Shown here piece after piece: positions 1 through 8,195 of a DNA stretch of 64,000 bases. The notes beneath the pieces are model-generated. The model did not search any database. It saw nothing but the letters and a program-made list of their open reading frames with translations, and had not been told where the DNA came from. The stretch's first letter is position 1; each line of letters opens with the position of its first letter. Location: contig NZ_CP087952.1 of the NCBI RefSeq assembly GCF_028752835.1, forward strand, positions 2,151,041 to 2,215,040. Direction: 5' to 3'. The stretch comes from Desulfosarcina sp. BuS5. GTDB lineage: Bacteria; Desulfobacterota; Desulfobacteria; Desulfobacterales; BuS5. A program made the position numbers and the translations under genes.

Positions 1-17
1 TCGGTATATTTTGAAAT

Positions 18-2384
18 TTAAACAGGAAATATAACCGTCAATTTTATTCTGCATCCCCCTTTAACGGGTGGGAAAAGCAAGCCTTCAAGATTATTGATAA
101 TGCAACCTTCAAGCCTGCTGTTTCCGAGATCCTTGCTTTCTGTTCGCACCCTGGTAACGCGTCCGCTGGAATCGACCGATAAAATAACTATCGTTTCTTT
201 ATATGCGCCGCTTCTTTTTTTTGAAAACTTGTTATAACATAAATTAATTTTTAAAATCCCCTTTTCCAAAACCTTCAAAGCCGCCTGCTTTACCAATTTT
301 CCTGTGACGGCTACATTCTTAATCCGTATGTCATTCATATCTTCAGAGTCAGATACGAGTTCAGACTCAACAGAGAGATCCCCCTTAGCTTCTTTTCTCC
401 CCACTGCTTTTTGACGTACTAAAAATCCGCCGGAACTTGGTATGGCAGGTTGCGCTGAAAACATTTTATTAGAAAAATTCATTTTCCCCACAGCATAATT
501 CGAAACCCCCCGAGGCAGCGGAAGAGGCTGTTTTACAATGGTTGCTTTTCCATTCTTTAAACGTTTATGGGAATCAACGGCAAGAAATGATGTATATGCT
601 GTCAACAGGTTATATGATAGGCCCAGGCTTGTAACCTCTTTGATCCGCTCATCATTCGGCCTGAGGAGGTTATAATCGGCAAGCAGGGCTATGCGATGCC
701 GGGCCCACAAATATCGAAGCGCTGCGCCGGCCTTGATCGGCTTTATTCCGGATAAAGCAATATTTCTGTTGAACAGCCCCTCACCTGTGACACCTTTTAA
801 TTTGATAATCCCTTTAGGTTTGCCGCGATACTTGCCGAAGATTATAACCGGCCGGTCTGTCAGCAGATCCGTAATACAGGGAGGTTCCACGTCAAATACT
901 TTGAATTTTCCAAAATCGATCTTAATATTAGTCAGTACCGGGGTCATTATCATATTCCTGAACTTTTCCGCTTTTTCAGCCGCTTCTTCCGGTCGGGTTA
1001 TGATAAAAGGCTGTCCCATCCCCACCCTTGCCATTCCTTCGATAAGATGACGGTTCACACTCGATCCTATGCCAAAAGAAAAAAAGTTGGCATCTCCCAG
1101 GCTGTTACGTATAAGATCAAAAGCCTCTTCCTTAACCGTCACATATCCATCCGTAGCTATAATAATGCTGCGTGAAGAGCCTTCGGTTCCAGGCATTGCC
1201 AGGCCCTTTTTCAGCGCCGGCAAAAGATTGGTCCCCCCTCCCCCGCGCTGCCGCTCGATAATATCAATTGCCTTCCTGATATTATCCTGGGTTGCAGGCA
1301 GAGACTTTTCCGACATAACGGATGAACCTCCGGCAAAGAGCAGCAGATTAAATCTATCCTCAGCCCGCAGGCCGCTTATAAGATCTTTAAGAAGTTTTTT
1401 TGATATATCCAGAGGAAATCCATGCATGGAACCGGAGACATCTACAATAAAAATATATTCCCGCGGGGGAATAAGGGAAGCCTGAACTTTTTTGGGGGGC
1501 TGGAGCATTACCAGGAAAAAATTTTCCTTTTCACCTTCATAAAGAAGCATACCGGATTCGATTTTACCCCCTGCAAGCCGATATTTTAAAATAAAATCCC
1601 TGTTTGAAGCATGTTTTTCGGTGGCAGACAGATTGATCGATGCGGAATTTAAACCATTATAGCCTATATCAACCTTATGGGAGTTACAGACTATTTCATC
1701 TATCGGAAGCCCTGCGTTCAGAGTCAGATCTATATTAAACAATTCTGCAGGGGCTTCCCCTTCGCGGAGATAAGGATTTTCCACCCATTGCTCCGAGGGA
1801 CTCATCTCACCTGCCCTTTTATCAGAGTATCGCGGCCCGACTACCGTAGGATAAACAAACTCGTATATCCGGTCAACCGGAATCAGGAGTTCGGTATATC
1901 TGAGTTCAACCTTTATAATATCGGAAGGTAGAATATTGGCCACATTCATCTGGAAAACGTTGGGTCTCTGCTGCTCCAGCAGAGAAGCAGACCGGCCCGA
2001 TTTTTTGGCAGCCTCGTACTTCCGCCTGGCCTCATCCCGTTCACTGATCCTGGCGACAATCGTCCGCTCCCCTATGGTCATCTTCATACCGTATACCGCA
2101 ACCCTTGTAGATGCCGGAAAAACATAAACAGCTTCAATAGGCCGGCGGCCTTCGTTTTTATAAACCTGGGTTACTTTAACGTCGGCTATCACTCCGGAGA
2201 TATTCACATCTACTGATGTGGATTTTAAAGGAAGACGATCTATTCCTGGTTCATCCGTATTAACAAAAAAATATGGGGACAATGTTTTGTCCGCCTCCTC
2301 GGCGGCCATAGCCGCAGGATGGGCCGTAATTATTCCAGGCAGAGCAAAAAAAAGTATCAATGCTATTGTTTTTATTTTCCCCAT
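18..2384 (-). CDS. VIT and von Willebrand A domain protein, exported
   Basis: Predicted exported protein of 788 residues. An N-terminal signal peptide (about residues 1-27, hydrophobic, ending near AMAA) is followed by a VIT domain (about 45-170). A VWA domain follows (about 305-480) with the metal-binding MIDAS motif DVSGSMHG. The last 90 residues (CYNKFSKK to the end) resemble the AgmX/PglI or TonB-like C-terminal module seen in deltaproteobacterial surface proteins. VIT-VWA proteins usually bind proteins at the cell surface or periplasm; the partner here is unknown. The ATG has a strong AGGAGG site 9 bases upstream. It lies beyond the sigma/anti-sigma pair on the same strand, so it could be one of its targets, but that is inference. 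Confidence 0.85.
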   Translation of the reverse strand: MGKIKTIALILFFALPGIITAHPAAMAAEEADKTLSPYFFVNTDEPGIDRLPLKSTSVDVNISGVIADVKVTQVYKNEGRRPIEAVYVFPASTRVAVYGMKMTIGERTIVARISERDEARRKYEAAKKSGRSASLLEQQRPNVFQMNVANILPSDIIKVELRYTELLIPVDRIYEFVYPTVVGPRYSDKRAGEMSPSEQWVENPYLREGEAPAELFNIDLTLNAGLPIDEIVCNSHKVDIGYNGLNSASINLSATEKHASNRDFILKYRLAGGKIESGMLLYEGEKENFFLVMLQPPKKVQASLIPPREYIFIVDVSGSMHGFPLDISKKLLKDLISGLRAEDRFNLLLFAGGSSVMSEKSLPATQDNIRKAIDIIERQRGGGGTNLLPALKKGLAMPGTEGSSRSIIIATDGYVTVKEEAFDLIRNSLGDANFFSFGIGSSVNRHLIEGMARVGMGQPFIITRPEEAAEKAEKFRNMIMTPVLTNIKIDFGKFKVFDVEPPCITDLLTDRPVIIFGKYRGKPKGIIKLKGVTGEGLFNRNIALSGIKPIKAGAALRYLWARHRIALLADYNLLRPNDERIKEVTSLGLSYNLLTAYTSFLAVDSHKRLKNGKATIVKQPLPLPRGVSNYAVGKMNFSNKMFSAQPAIPSSGGFLVRQKAVGRKEAKGDLSVESELVSDSEDMNDIRIKNVAVTGKLVKQAALKVLEKGILKINLCYNKFSKKRSGAYKETIVILSVDSSGRVTRVRTESKDLGNSRLEGCIINNLEGLLFPPVKGGCRIKLTVIFPV

Positions 2385-2476
2385 TTTTAAATCCTCCTGT
2401 TTTGGTTTGTTGTTTGTATAACTAAGATTTTAACTCTTTAGACAAACCAAGAGGAAAAAAGTTCCATTTTTTTGTT

Positions 2477-2521
2477 TTAGGACTCGCTCAAAATGTGAAG
2501 TTATTTTTGAGCGAGTCCTTA
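2477..2521. repeat. Short perfect-arm hairpin flanked by TTA duplication; likely terminator
   Basis: Inverted arms GGACTCGCTCAAAA (2480-2493) and its complement (2504-2518) enclose about 10 bases. The hairpin is flanked on both sides by TTA (2477-2479 and 2519-2521). The right TTA is the complement of the stop codon of the anti-sigma gene. The arm sequence resembles the ends of the 157-bp elements at 48055 and 53885, so this looks like a minimal member of the same insertion family. It could now serve as a transcription terminator. Confidence 0.6.
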
Positions 2522-3427
2522 CTCGGCTTTTTGGACAAATCTGACCTGCACTTGAATAAGCGACGGTTTCTTGGCGGGAATGGAAGGAGGGGGGGAACGG
2601 AACTCACCTAAATTTCGAAGCTCCTTTAAAAAAGAACTATACTCGTTTGCAGGAATTTCAGCCATAAGCAGCTCAGGGCTGTTGTTCCGGCTGCTGTATT
2701 CAATAGCAAGGACCCTTCCCTGAACTCTGTGGACTATTCTATTTATATCTCCGGCAGATATAGCCGAAGTCGGGATACTGTGCAAAGCCGCAGGGGCTGC
2801 CGCATCAGTATCTGAAGAAATGCGTTTGCCGGATTTCAGGTCTTCTTTTCCAGGCTCAGCCTTACGTTCCATAAAAGACTGCAAAACATTACGGGCCGGC
2901 GGGGTCTGTTTATCCAGCAGCAAGGCAAATTCAATAGTTAATGCCGATTTCTCATCCACCGCCTCCGATTCGACAGGTATAGCAGTCTGCCCGGCCACCG
3001 GCCCGTCTTTATCAAATTTATGTTTTACAACAGCAGCTTTTCTTTCGGCATGCATAACAGTCGGAACGGATTCCATTTCGTGCTTTATTGCCGGTGTATG
3101 GACAATGAAAAAAATTAAAACAGCCATTGCGGCGGCTGCTGCAAACTGAAATGGAACCTTAATCATGGGAGGGAGAAACATCTTTCGGATCAGTCGGTTA
3201 AAGCCGGAATCTTTTTTTATGCGGTCGTGCAGCCTGTCGAGAAAATCATCCGGGGCCTTGACACTTTCCATAACCGACAAATCCTGAACAATAATATGCA
3301 GAGAATTAAGGGCCTCTTTGCATTTATTGCAGGACAATAGATGCTGTTCCACTATGTTCATAGTATTCGCATCAAGCTCATTTTCAATATATCCTGACAA
3401 GTTCCGTCTTATTTTTGCACATCCCAT
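2519..3427 (-). CDS. Membrane anti-sigma factor with zinc-finger domain
   Basis: The N-terminal 50 residues hold a zf-HC2 anti-sigma motif (VEQHLLSCNKC, His-x3-Cys-x2-Cys). One transmembrane segment follows (about residues 96-115, AAAAAMAVLIFFIVHT). The rest is a periplasmic or sensor region without a domain I recognise. It directly follows the ECF sigma gene: the ATG at 3427 lies 1 base past the sigma stop, and a GTG at 3439 would overlap it. Such pairs are co-transcribed, and the anti-sigma sequesters the sigma at the membrane until a signal arrives. The signal is not evident. The stop codon lies inside the TTA flank of the hairpin at 2480-2518. Confidence 0.85.
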   Translation of the reverse strand: MGCAKIRRNLSGYIENELDANTMNIVEQHLLSCNKCKEALNSLHIIVQDLSVMESVKAPDDFLDRLHDRIKKDSGFNRLIRKMFLPPMIKVPFQFAAAAAMAVLIFFIVHTPAIKHEMESVPTVMHAERKAAVVKHKFDKDGPVAGQTAIPVESEAVDEKSALTIEFALLLDKQTPPARNVLQSFMERKAEPGKEDLKSGKRISSDTDAAAPAALHSIPTSAISAGDINRIVHRVQGRVLAIEYSSRNNSPELLMAEIPANEYSSFLKELRNLGEFRSPPPSIPAKKPSLIQVQVRFVQKAE

Positions 3428-3428
3428 C

Positions 3429-4049
3429 TTATAATACACTCTTAAGCTTTTTTCTTAAATCCGCCCTTGCTCTTGCCAGTTTTGACTTAACCGTTCCTGG
3501 TTTTAAACCTGTTATTTTAGAAATCTCATCATAAGCAAGCCCTTCAATATCACGAAGAATAACAACTGTCTTTTTCAAGCCGGATAAAGAATCGACTGCC
3601 CTGGCAATCAAGATTGAACGCTCTTTCTTTTCAAGTCTTACTGCCGGCGAAAAAGATTCATCCGAGCAGGATAAGTAAGCATTCCCTGTATTTGAAAAGC
3701 CTGGATTGCCTATATTGTAGGATCGGGATCGCTTAATCATTTTTTTGAACCTGAACTCCAAAGACTTGAGCCTGTTATTACAGGTATTAACAGATATTCG
3801 GTAAATCCATGTATAGAATGAAGATTTAAAACGAAACTTCACCAACGCCTCAAAGGCCTTAATGAAAACATCCTGGGCCGTATCGCAGGCATCCTGATAA
3901 TCACCAAGAAACCTGTAACAGAGGTTGACGATTCTATCCTTATACCTGATTACAAGTTCATCAAAGACATCTTTATCCCCGGCCTGGAATGCTTTTATAA
4001 GCTCAACATCGGAAAGATAGGAACGTCTTGATCTATTAATCTCTATCAT
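3429..4049 (-). CDS. ECF-type RNA polymerase sigma factor (RpoE/SigW-like)
   Basis: A 206-residue sigma-70 family protein. Region 2 lies at about residues 20-90 (LVIRYKDRIVNLCYRFLG, then a run with AQDVFIKAFEAL that binds core polymerase and the -10 element). Region 4 helix-turn-helix lies at about 150-203 (YDEISKITGLKPGTVKSKLARA). There is no region 1 or 3, as is usual for extracytoplasmic-function sigmas. A basic linker (KKMIKRSRS) separates the two. No strong ribosome site precedes the ATG. The downstream zinc-finger membrane protein is its likely anti-sigma factor. Confidence 0.92.
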   Translation of the reverse strand: MIEINRSRRSYLSDVELIKAFQAGDKDVFDELVIRYKDRIVNLCYRFLGDYQDACDTAQDVFIKAFEALVKFRFKSSFYTWIYRISVNTCNNRLKSLEFRFKKMIKRSRSYNIGNPGFSNTGNAYLSCSDESFSPAVRLEKKERSILIARAVDSLSGLKKTVVILRDIEGLAYDEISKITGLKPGTVKSKLARARADLRKKLKSVL

Positions 4050-4105
4050 TTACTTAGACAATACCTGCGCAGAAAAGTTCCTGAAAATTAATTTCAGGAC
4101 TGATT

Positions 4106-4825
4106 TCAAGACTGGTCATGCTTTTCATAATAATGGATAGTAGCGCCGACAGGCGCAAAGGATAGAAAGAGGATATTCAGGCCAGGGATCAAAAAGGGCA
4201 GCCCGAAACCGAAATGAAAGAGAATATTCCTAAATAAAAATCTAAACCGCTCCCTGAAAGAAACCATACGTCTGGCAGGCACTAAATCGGTATTATCCCA
4301 GGCAAGAAATATTACCGCCAGACAAGATGAAAGAATCGCAATTAAAGGCCCCGCCGGAGTCAGCCAGCCCAAAATCATGAGCGCCAAGGAAAGCAGAACC
4401 GGCAAAAATGTTCTAGGAATTTCCTGTTTGATCAGATAGAGCAACAACTGAGCTACCGGCAGCTTTGCCTCTTCGTGTGAATTACCGGTTAATATTTTTT
4501 CCGTTATCCTGGACATATAGTCCATAATGATAACACTGAACAAAATTTGTGCTAAAAGATATGAAAGGACTCCCGACACAACCACCAAAAAGAAGGTAAC
4601 AAGCCAGGATAACAGGTACCAGAGCCAGAGAATCCAATAACTTTCTGGTTGATTCCAGACAAGACCAAGCAATTCTTTATGATACACAAGAATCAGGCTT
4701 GCCGCCAGAATGGTAATAATAATGATTGCCAGAAAGCGGATAATCCCCAGGAACAAAAGCTTCGGTTTCTTTATCCCGAACCATAGACCACGTAAATTAT
4801 ATTTTAAACCCTCTGATAGCCCCAT
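4106..4825 (-). CDS. EI24/CysZ-like integral membrane protein
   Basis: A 239-residue hydrophobic protein with about four to six membrane segments (around 22-48, 66-100, 138-175 and 200-225). The start MGLSEGLKYNLRGLWFGIKKPKLL and the overall plan match the EI24 domain family, which includes the sulfate permease CysZ. Transport activity is uncertain; in many delta-proteobacteria the family is annotated only by domain. A GAGGAG site sits 5 bases before the ATG. It lies 57 bases upstream of the sigma gene on the same strand but need not be part of that unit. Confidence 0.7.
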   Translation of the reverse strand: MGLSEGLKYNLRGLWFGIKKPKLLFLGIIRFLAIIIITILAASLILVYHKELLGLVWNQPESYWILWLWYLLSWLVTFFLVVVSGVLSYLLAQILFSVIIMDYMSRITEKILTGNSHEEAKLPVAQLLLYLIKQEIPRTFLPVLLSLALMILGWLTPAGPLIAILSSCLAVIFLAWDNTDLVPARRMVSFRERFRFLFRNILFHFGFGLPFLIPGLNILFLSFAPVGATIHYYEKHDQS

Positions 4826-4955
4826 TTTAACTCCTCTTTTCTAAGGCAATCCTTTTACCATACAAATGGATGAAGAAACAAGGCCGCCTAAAAGCAACGA
4901 TTGGGTACAAATTCGGAATATGTTTTGTCTTAATCCGTCATTTTCTACGACACAA

Positions 4956-5564
4956 TCATATGGATTCCTTAGCCAGTTTAAAAAAAACTATTCTGCCCCC
5001 CCAGTCCTTTTTAAGCAGGTCGTCAAAATCGATATCTTCATCTGCCAGTCTTGCAGAACTGATCCCGGTGCGAAATTCATCCTGCCTTTTACTCAATAGT
5101 TCCCGCACCTTATCACCACACGTCAGAATACCATATTCAAAAAAAACAGGGCCGAGTTCTTTGAGGACCAGGTTAAAGAGCTTAATAACCACTTCCCCAT
5201 ATTGTCTGGTAATATCGCTCGCTCTCTTTTCCCGGGAAATATTACTTCGCATCGGCGCATATAAGCCGCCCTTTCTTAAGCAGGCACCCATAATACCAGG
5301 CATAGCGGCGGAAAGAGCAAGCACGGCGCCATCATTGACCAATGTAGAATCAACATCATCCACTGCCTTGCCATTGAGAAAAAGTGTCTGGATCCTGTTA
5401 TCAAGGTATTCGCCCTGTAAACCGAGCTGTCCACAAAGGAAATCTCTGATGCTGCACCCCACAAGCACCCTTAGGCTGAATCCCTGCTCGAGTAGGGGAA
5501 AAAATCCTGGGATCAATTCATCCCGAAGAATAAAATAAAGGGTGCGGTCAATCTCTTTGGCCAT
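4956..5564 (-). CDS. Ubiquitin-fold (MoaD/ThiS-like) protein next to aldehyde oxidoreductase
   Basis: A 202-residue protein immediately downstream of the oxidoreductase gene (21-base gap). Residues about 20-100 look like a beta-grasp fold of the MoaD/ThiS type: FLNGKAVDDVDSTLVNDGAV followed by a hydrophobic strand (LALSAAMPGIMGA). It then reads CLRKGG at about residue 97. MoaD proteins end in Gly-Gly; here the GG is internal and about 100 more residues follow, mostly helical. It may take part in tungsto- or molybdopterin delivery or be a structural partner of the oxidoreductase. The fold call is by pattern only, with no catalytic function shown. Confidence 0.5.
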   Translation of the reverse strand: MAKEIDRTLYFILRDELIPGFFPLLEQGFSLRVLVGCSIRDFLCGQLGLQGEYLDNRIQTLFLNGKAVDDVDSTLVNDGAVLALSAAMPGIMGACLRKGGLYAPMRSNISREKRASDITRQYGEVVIKLFNLVLKELGPVFFEYGILTCGDKVRELLSKRQDEFRTGISSARLADEDIDFDDLLKKDWGGRIVFFKLAKESI

Positions 5565-5585
5565 TCTGTCAGTCTCCGACGCCTA

Positions 5586-7322
5586 TTACCAGTTAAAAAC
5601 CTGGTCAAGTTCCTCGTCGGTAACTTCAAATCTTACATCATGGGGAGCAAATTTCTCTTTTCTGAAATAATCGGGCAGCCGGTCATCCTTGGAGGTGAAT
5701 CCCGCCCTTGCATTAAAATCTCTCTCATTATTCAGAATCGATTTGCCCAGGGCTGTAATATCATCTGCTGTCAGCTTTTGTCCTGTAAAACCGTTTATCA
5801 AATCAATAAGAGCCTGGAATGTTTCCGGCTGATCAAGAATTGCAAAAGCAATAAAAAGACACATCCCGGTTGAGTCAATAGCGGCTGTGGCGATTTGAAG
5901 ATTCCTGGAAAGCTCGACCTGTCCTTCCGGCTTTAAGGCATCAACGTTCCCTCCAACGCCAAGAAGATTGGTGGCCACGGCATATCCGGCGGTATGATCA
6001 GCACCCATTGGGCTGGTGGCATATGTTACCCCCTGGCCCTGAACCGCGCGGGGATCATAAGCAGGCATTGACTGGCCTTTTACAACAGGCACCCGCTCCA
6101 CACCGAACACCTTGCCGGTAATTGCAGCACCGTTGCCAAGAATGCGGCCTAAAGGCGTGCCTTTGCCTACCTCTTTAAGAAGATTGATGGCGGCTTCGGC
6201 ATCCCCGAATTTTGCCAACCCTGCTTCCATGGCAACTCCAATTGTGGCACCCATCTCGATCGTATCCAGGCCGAAATCATCATCCAGCCGGTCAAGCATT
6301 GCGATGGCATCCAGATCGTCTATCTCGCAATTCCCGCCGTGGGCCCAGACTGTTTCATATTCCGGTTGTTTGGTAAGAAAGTTGCCGTCTTTATCATTAT
6401 AAACACCTGAACATCGTATTACGCAGCCTTTATGGCAGCCGTGAGTGGCAAGGCCGCCGCGGGCGGTCTCTGTTTCCGCCTGGGTTTCACCGCTGATTCT
6501 GGAGCAGGTTTCAAACCTTCCGGACGTAAAATTACGAGTAGGATAAGCGCCGGCTTCATTAACAACGTTGGTCAAAACATTGGTTCCGTAAGCAGGCAGT
6601 CCTTCGCCTGTAACAGGATGTTTTTTTAATCCCTGCACAAAATTCTTATTGGCTTTTTTGAACTTCTCAGGATCTGCAGGAGTTCTCATACTTGTTCCGG
6701 TATCATCCACGATAATGACCTTGACACCCTTGGACCCCATGACAGCCCCTGCCCCGCCGCGGCCGGCATGCCGGGTGGGTCTCATTTCCATGTCCGTGAA
6801 AGCCACCGAAGCAGCCGCCATTTTCATTTCTCCGGCCGGCCCGATTGAGATACAGGCGACCTTGTCGCCGCATTCTTTTTTGATCTTTGCGACCAGATCA
6901 TAATTGCCCAGCATATTAAGACTGTTATCAGTCACTATATCCGCGCCGTCCTTGTTAATTATAATTTTATATATGGTATCGTCCTTCGGTTTGCCTTCCA
7001 GCACAATCGCGGCATATCCCAGTCTGCCGATCATCTGGGAGGGCTGGCCGCCTGCATTCGACTCTTTTATTCCGCCTGTAAGAGGACTCTTGAAGCCAAC
7101 CGAAATTCGTCCCGACATGGCCGCCACCGAACCGCTTAAAAGTCCCGGAGCAAAAACCAGCTTATTATCTTCCCCTAGGGGATGGCACATGGGCGGCACC
7201 TCTTTGGCGATAATTGCCGATGTCATGGCGCGTCCGCCGATGCCTGCATATTCACCCAGAGGTTTTTCGTGGGCTTTGGGACCCCCCTTGGCGCCCATAT
7301 CTATTCTTAAAATTTTGTCCAT
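5586..7322 (-). CDS. Aldehyde:ferredoxin oxidoreductase family (tungsten pterin enzyme)
   Basis: A 578-residue full-length AOR family protein. The N-terminal domain (GGRAMTSAI, SGRISVGFKSPLTGG) binds the bis-pterin tungsten cofactor. The middle domain carries the 4Fe-4S ligands in CHKGCVIRC (Cys-x3-Cys-x3-Cys, about residues 295-303), with a fourth Cys in DSTGMCLF near residue 488. The family oxidises aldehydes, or reduces acids, with ferredoxin, in the cytoplasm. The closest members in anaerobes also include benzoyl-CoA reductase BamB-like and formaldehyde types, so the substrate cannot be fixed. The ATG is preceded by AAGGAGGCG. It forms a pair with the downstream ubiquitin-fold gene. Confidence 0.93.
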   Translation of the reverse strand: MDKILRIDMGAKGGPKAHEKPLGEYAGIGGRAMTSAIIAKEVPPMCHPLGEDNKLVFAPGLLSGSVAAMSGRISVGFKSPLTGGIKESNAGGQPSQMIGRLGYAAIVLEGKPKDDTIYKIIINKDGADIVTDNSLNMLGNYDLVAKIKKECGDKVACISIGPAGEMKMAAASVAFTDMEMRPTRHAGRGGAGAVMGSKGVKVIIVDDTGTSMRTPADPEKFKKANKNFVQGLKKHPVTGEGLPAYGTNVLTNVVNEAGAYPTRNFTSGRFETCSRISGETQAETETARGGLATHGCHKGCVIRCSGVYNDKDGNFLTKQPEYETVWAHGGNCEIDDLDAIAMLDRLDDDFGLDTIEMGATIGVAMEAGLAKFGDAEAAINLLKEVGKGTPLGRILGNGAAITGKVFGVERVPVVKGQSMPAYDPRAVQGQGVTYATSPMGADHTAGYAVATNLLGVGGNVDALKPEGQVELSRNLQIATAAIDSTGMCLFIAFAILDQPETFQALIDLINGFTGQKLTADDITALGKSILNNERDFNARAGFTSKDDRLPDYFRKEKFAPHDVRFEVTDEELDQVFNW

Positions 7323-7386
7323 AAATCGCCTCCTTGTAATTCAAATTTAGGTTTTAGACATTTTGCTTAAGGTTAATAAATGCAAT

Positions 7387-7980
7387 CTACCCTTCAAATA
7401 TAAAGTCAGCCCAAACACCGCAACGATCTTTATAATCAAAATGTCGTCCGTAATCATTAAACCACCAAAACGGAGTGTGGCAGGCCTTAGCATTTGAAAG
7501 AATAGGGAACACCTGATTTTCAAGGCGTACCGGGGTTCCGTCGAGTCCTCTGGTCATGCTCTGCTGCATCTCTCCATATGGCATTTTAAAATGTATGCTA
7601 TCTTTTTCTTCTTGAATTTCCAAGTTTATATATTTAACGCCGAAGTTCTTCTTCATAAAAACCGACCCTATATTAATAACAGCCAGGGTGTCAAGGATCT
7701 CACGCTGTTGCAGGGTGGCGTTGTCGCTTATATATATTCCCCCCTCTGATCCGTCATCCATTAATTCTTCAAATGTGGAATGTAGAATATCACCCATATA
7801 CAGGATAGTAATACCGGAAAGGTCAACATCATTGACTTTCCCCTCCATAATACGAAAGACCATAAAATATCTGCATCCTCCTTCCTTATCCCTGCCGAAA
7901 TAATAAGGGCAGGGACCTTCCGAGGCGCAGGCCTCATTATAGATTCCTTTTAACTGCCAGCCTGGTTTTAATTCTATCAT
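7387..7980 (-). CDS. DUF1326-like protein of unknown function
   Basis: A 197-residue soluble protein starting MIELKPGWQLKGIYNEACAS. I chose the ATG at 7980 because AAGGAG lies 7 bases upstream; a longer start at 8010 lacks this. The pattern (CASEGPCPYYFGR near the start, GGIYISDNATLQQREIL in the middle) matches DUF1326 proteins. Their function is unknown. It is upstream of the AOR gene on the same strand with a 64-base gap and could be co-transcribed. Two cysteines in CASEGPC could bind metal, which is speculation. Confidence 0.7.
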   Translation of the reverse strand: MIELKPGWQLKGIYNEACASEGPCPYYFGRDKEGGCRYFMVFRIMEGKVNDVDLSGITILYMGDILHSTFEELMDDGSEGGIYISDNATLQQREILDTLAVINIGSVFMKKNFGVKYINLEIQEEKDSIHFKMPYGEMQQSMTRGLDGTPVRLENQVFPILSNAKACHTPFWWFNDYGRHFDYKDRCGVWADFIFEG

Positions 7981-8124
7981 ACTATCACTCCTTGATTGGT
8001 GGTTACACAAAAAAAATTAACACATCGCCCCTGCAACAAACTCGGCGATATCCTTTATGCTGATTTCAACTAATAACCCTTTCACCAATTTTTCGAAATT
8101 TCAAGGCAAAATCCATAAAAAAGC

Positions 8125-8152
8125 TTGACACTTCTGCCTTAATGCGTAATGT
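8125..8152 (+). promoter_or_regulatory. Likely sigma-70-type promoter for catalase
   Basis: TTGACA at 8125-8130 and TAATGT at 8147-8152, with a 16-base spacer, lie 44 bases before the catalase start. The -35 is a perfect consensus. No obvious OxyR or PerR box was recognised by eye. Confidence 0.55.
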
Positions 8153-8195
8153 TCCTATTTAAGAATTAACTCATAATTAATACTGAAGGGTTCGC

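Noticed and set aside
4870-5538. 222-codon plus-strand frame over the ubiquitin-fold gene
   Set aside because: Low-complexity composition (Ser/Pro/Leu rich), no ribosome site; the minus-strand gene has better context and operon position.
6904-7350. Open frame opposite the AOR gene
   Set aside because: Antisense shadow of a clearly assigned gene.
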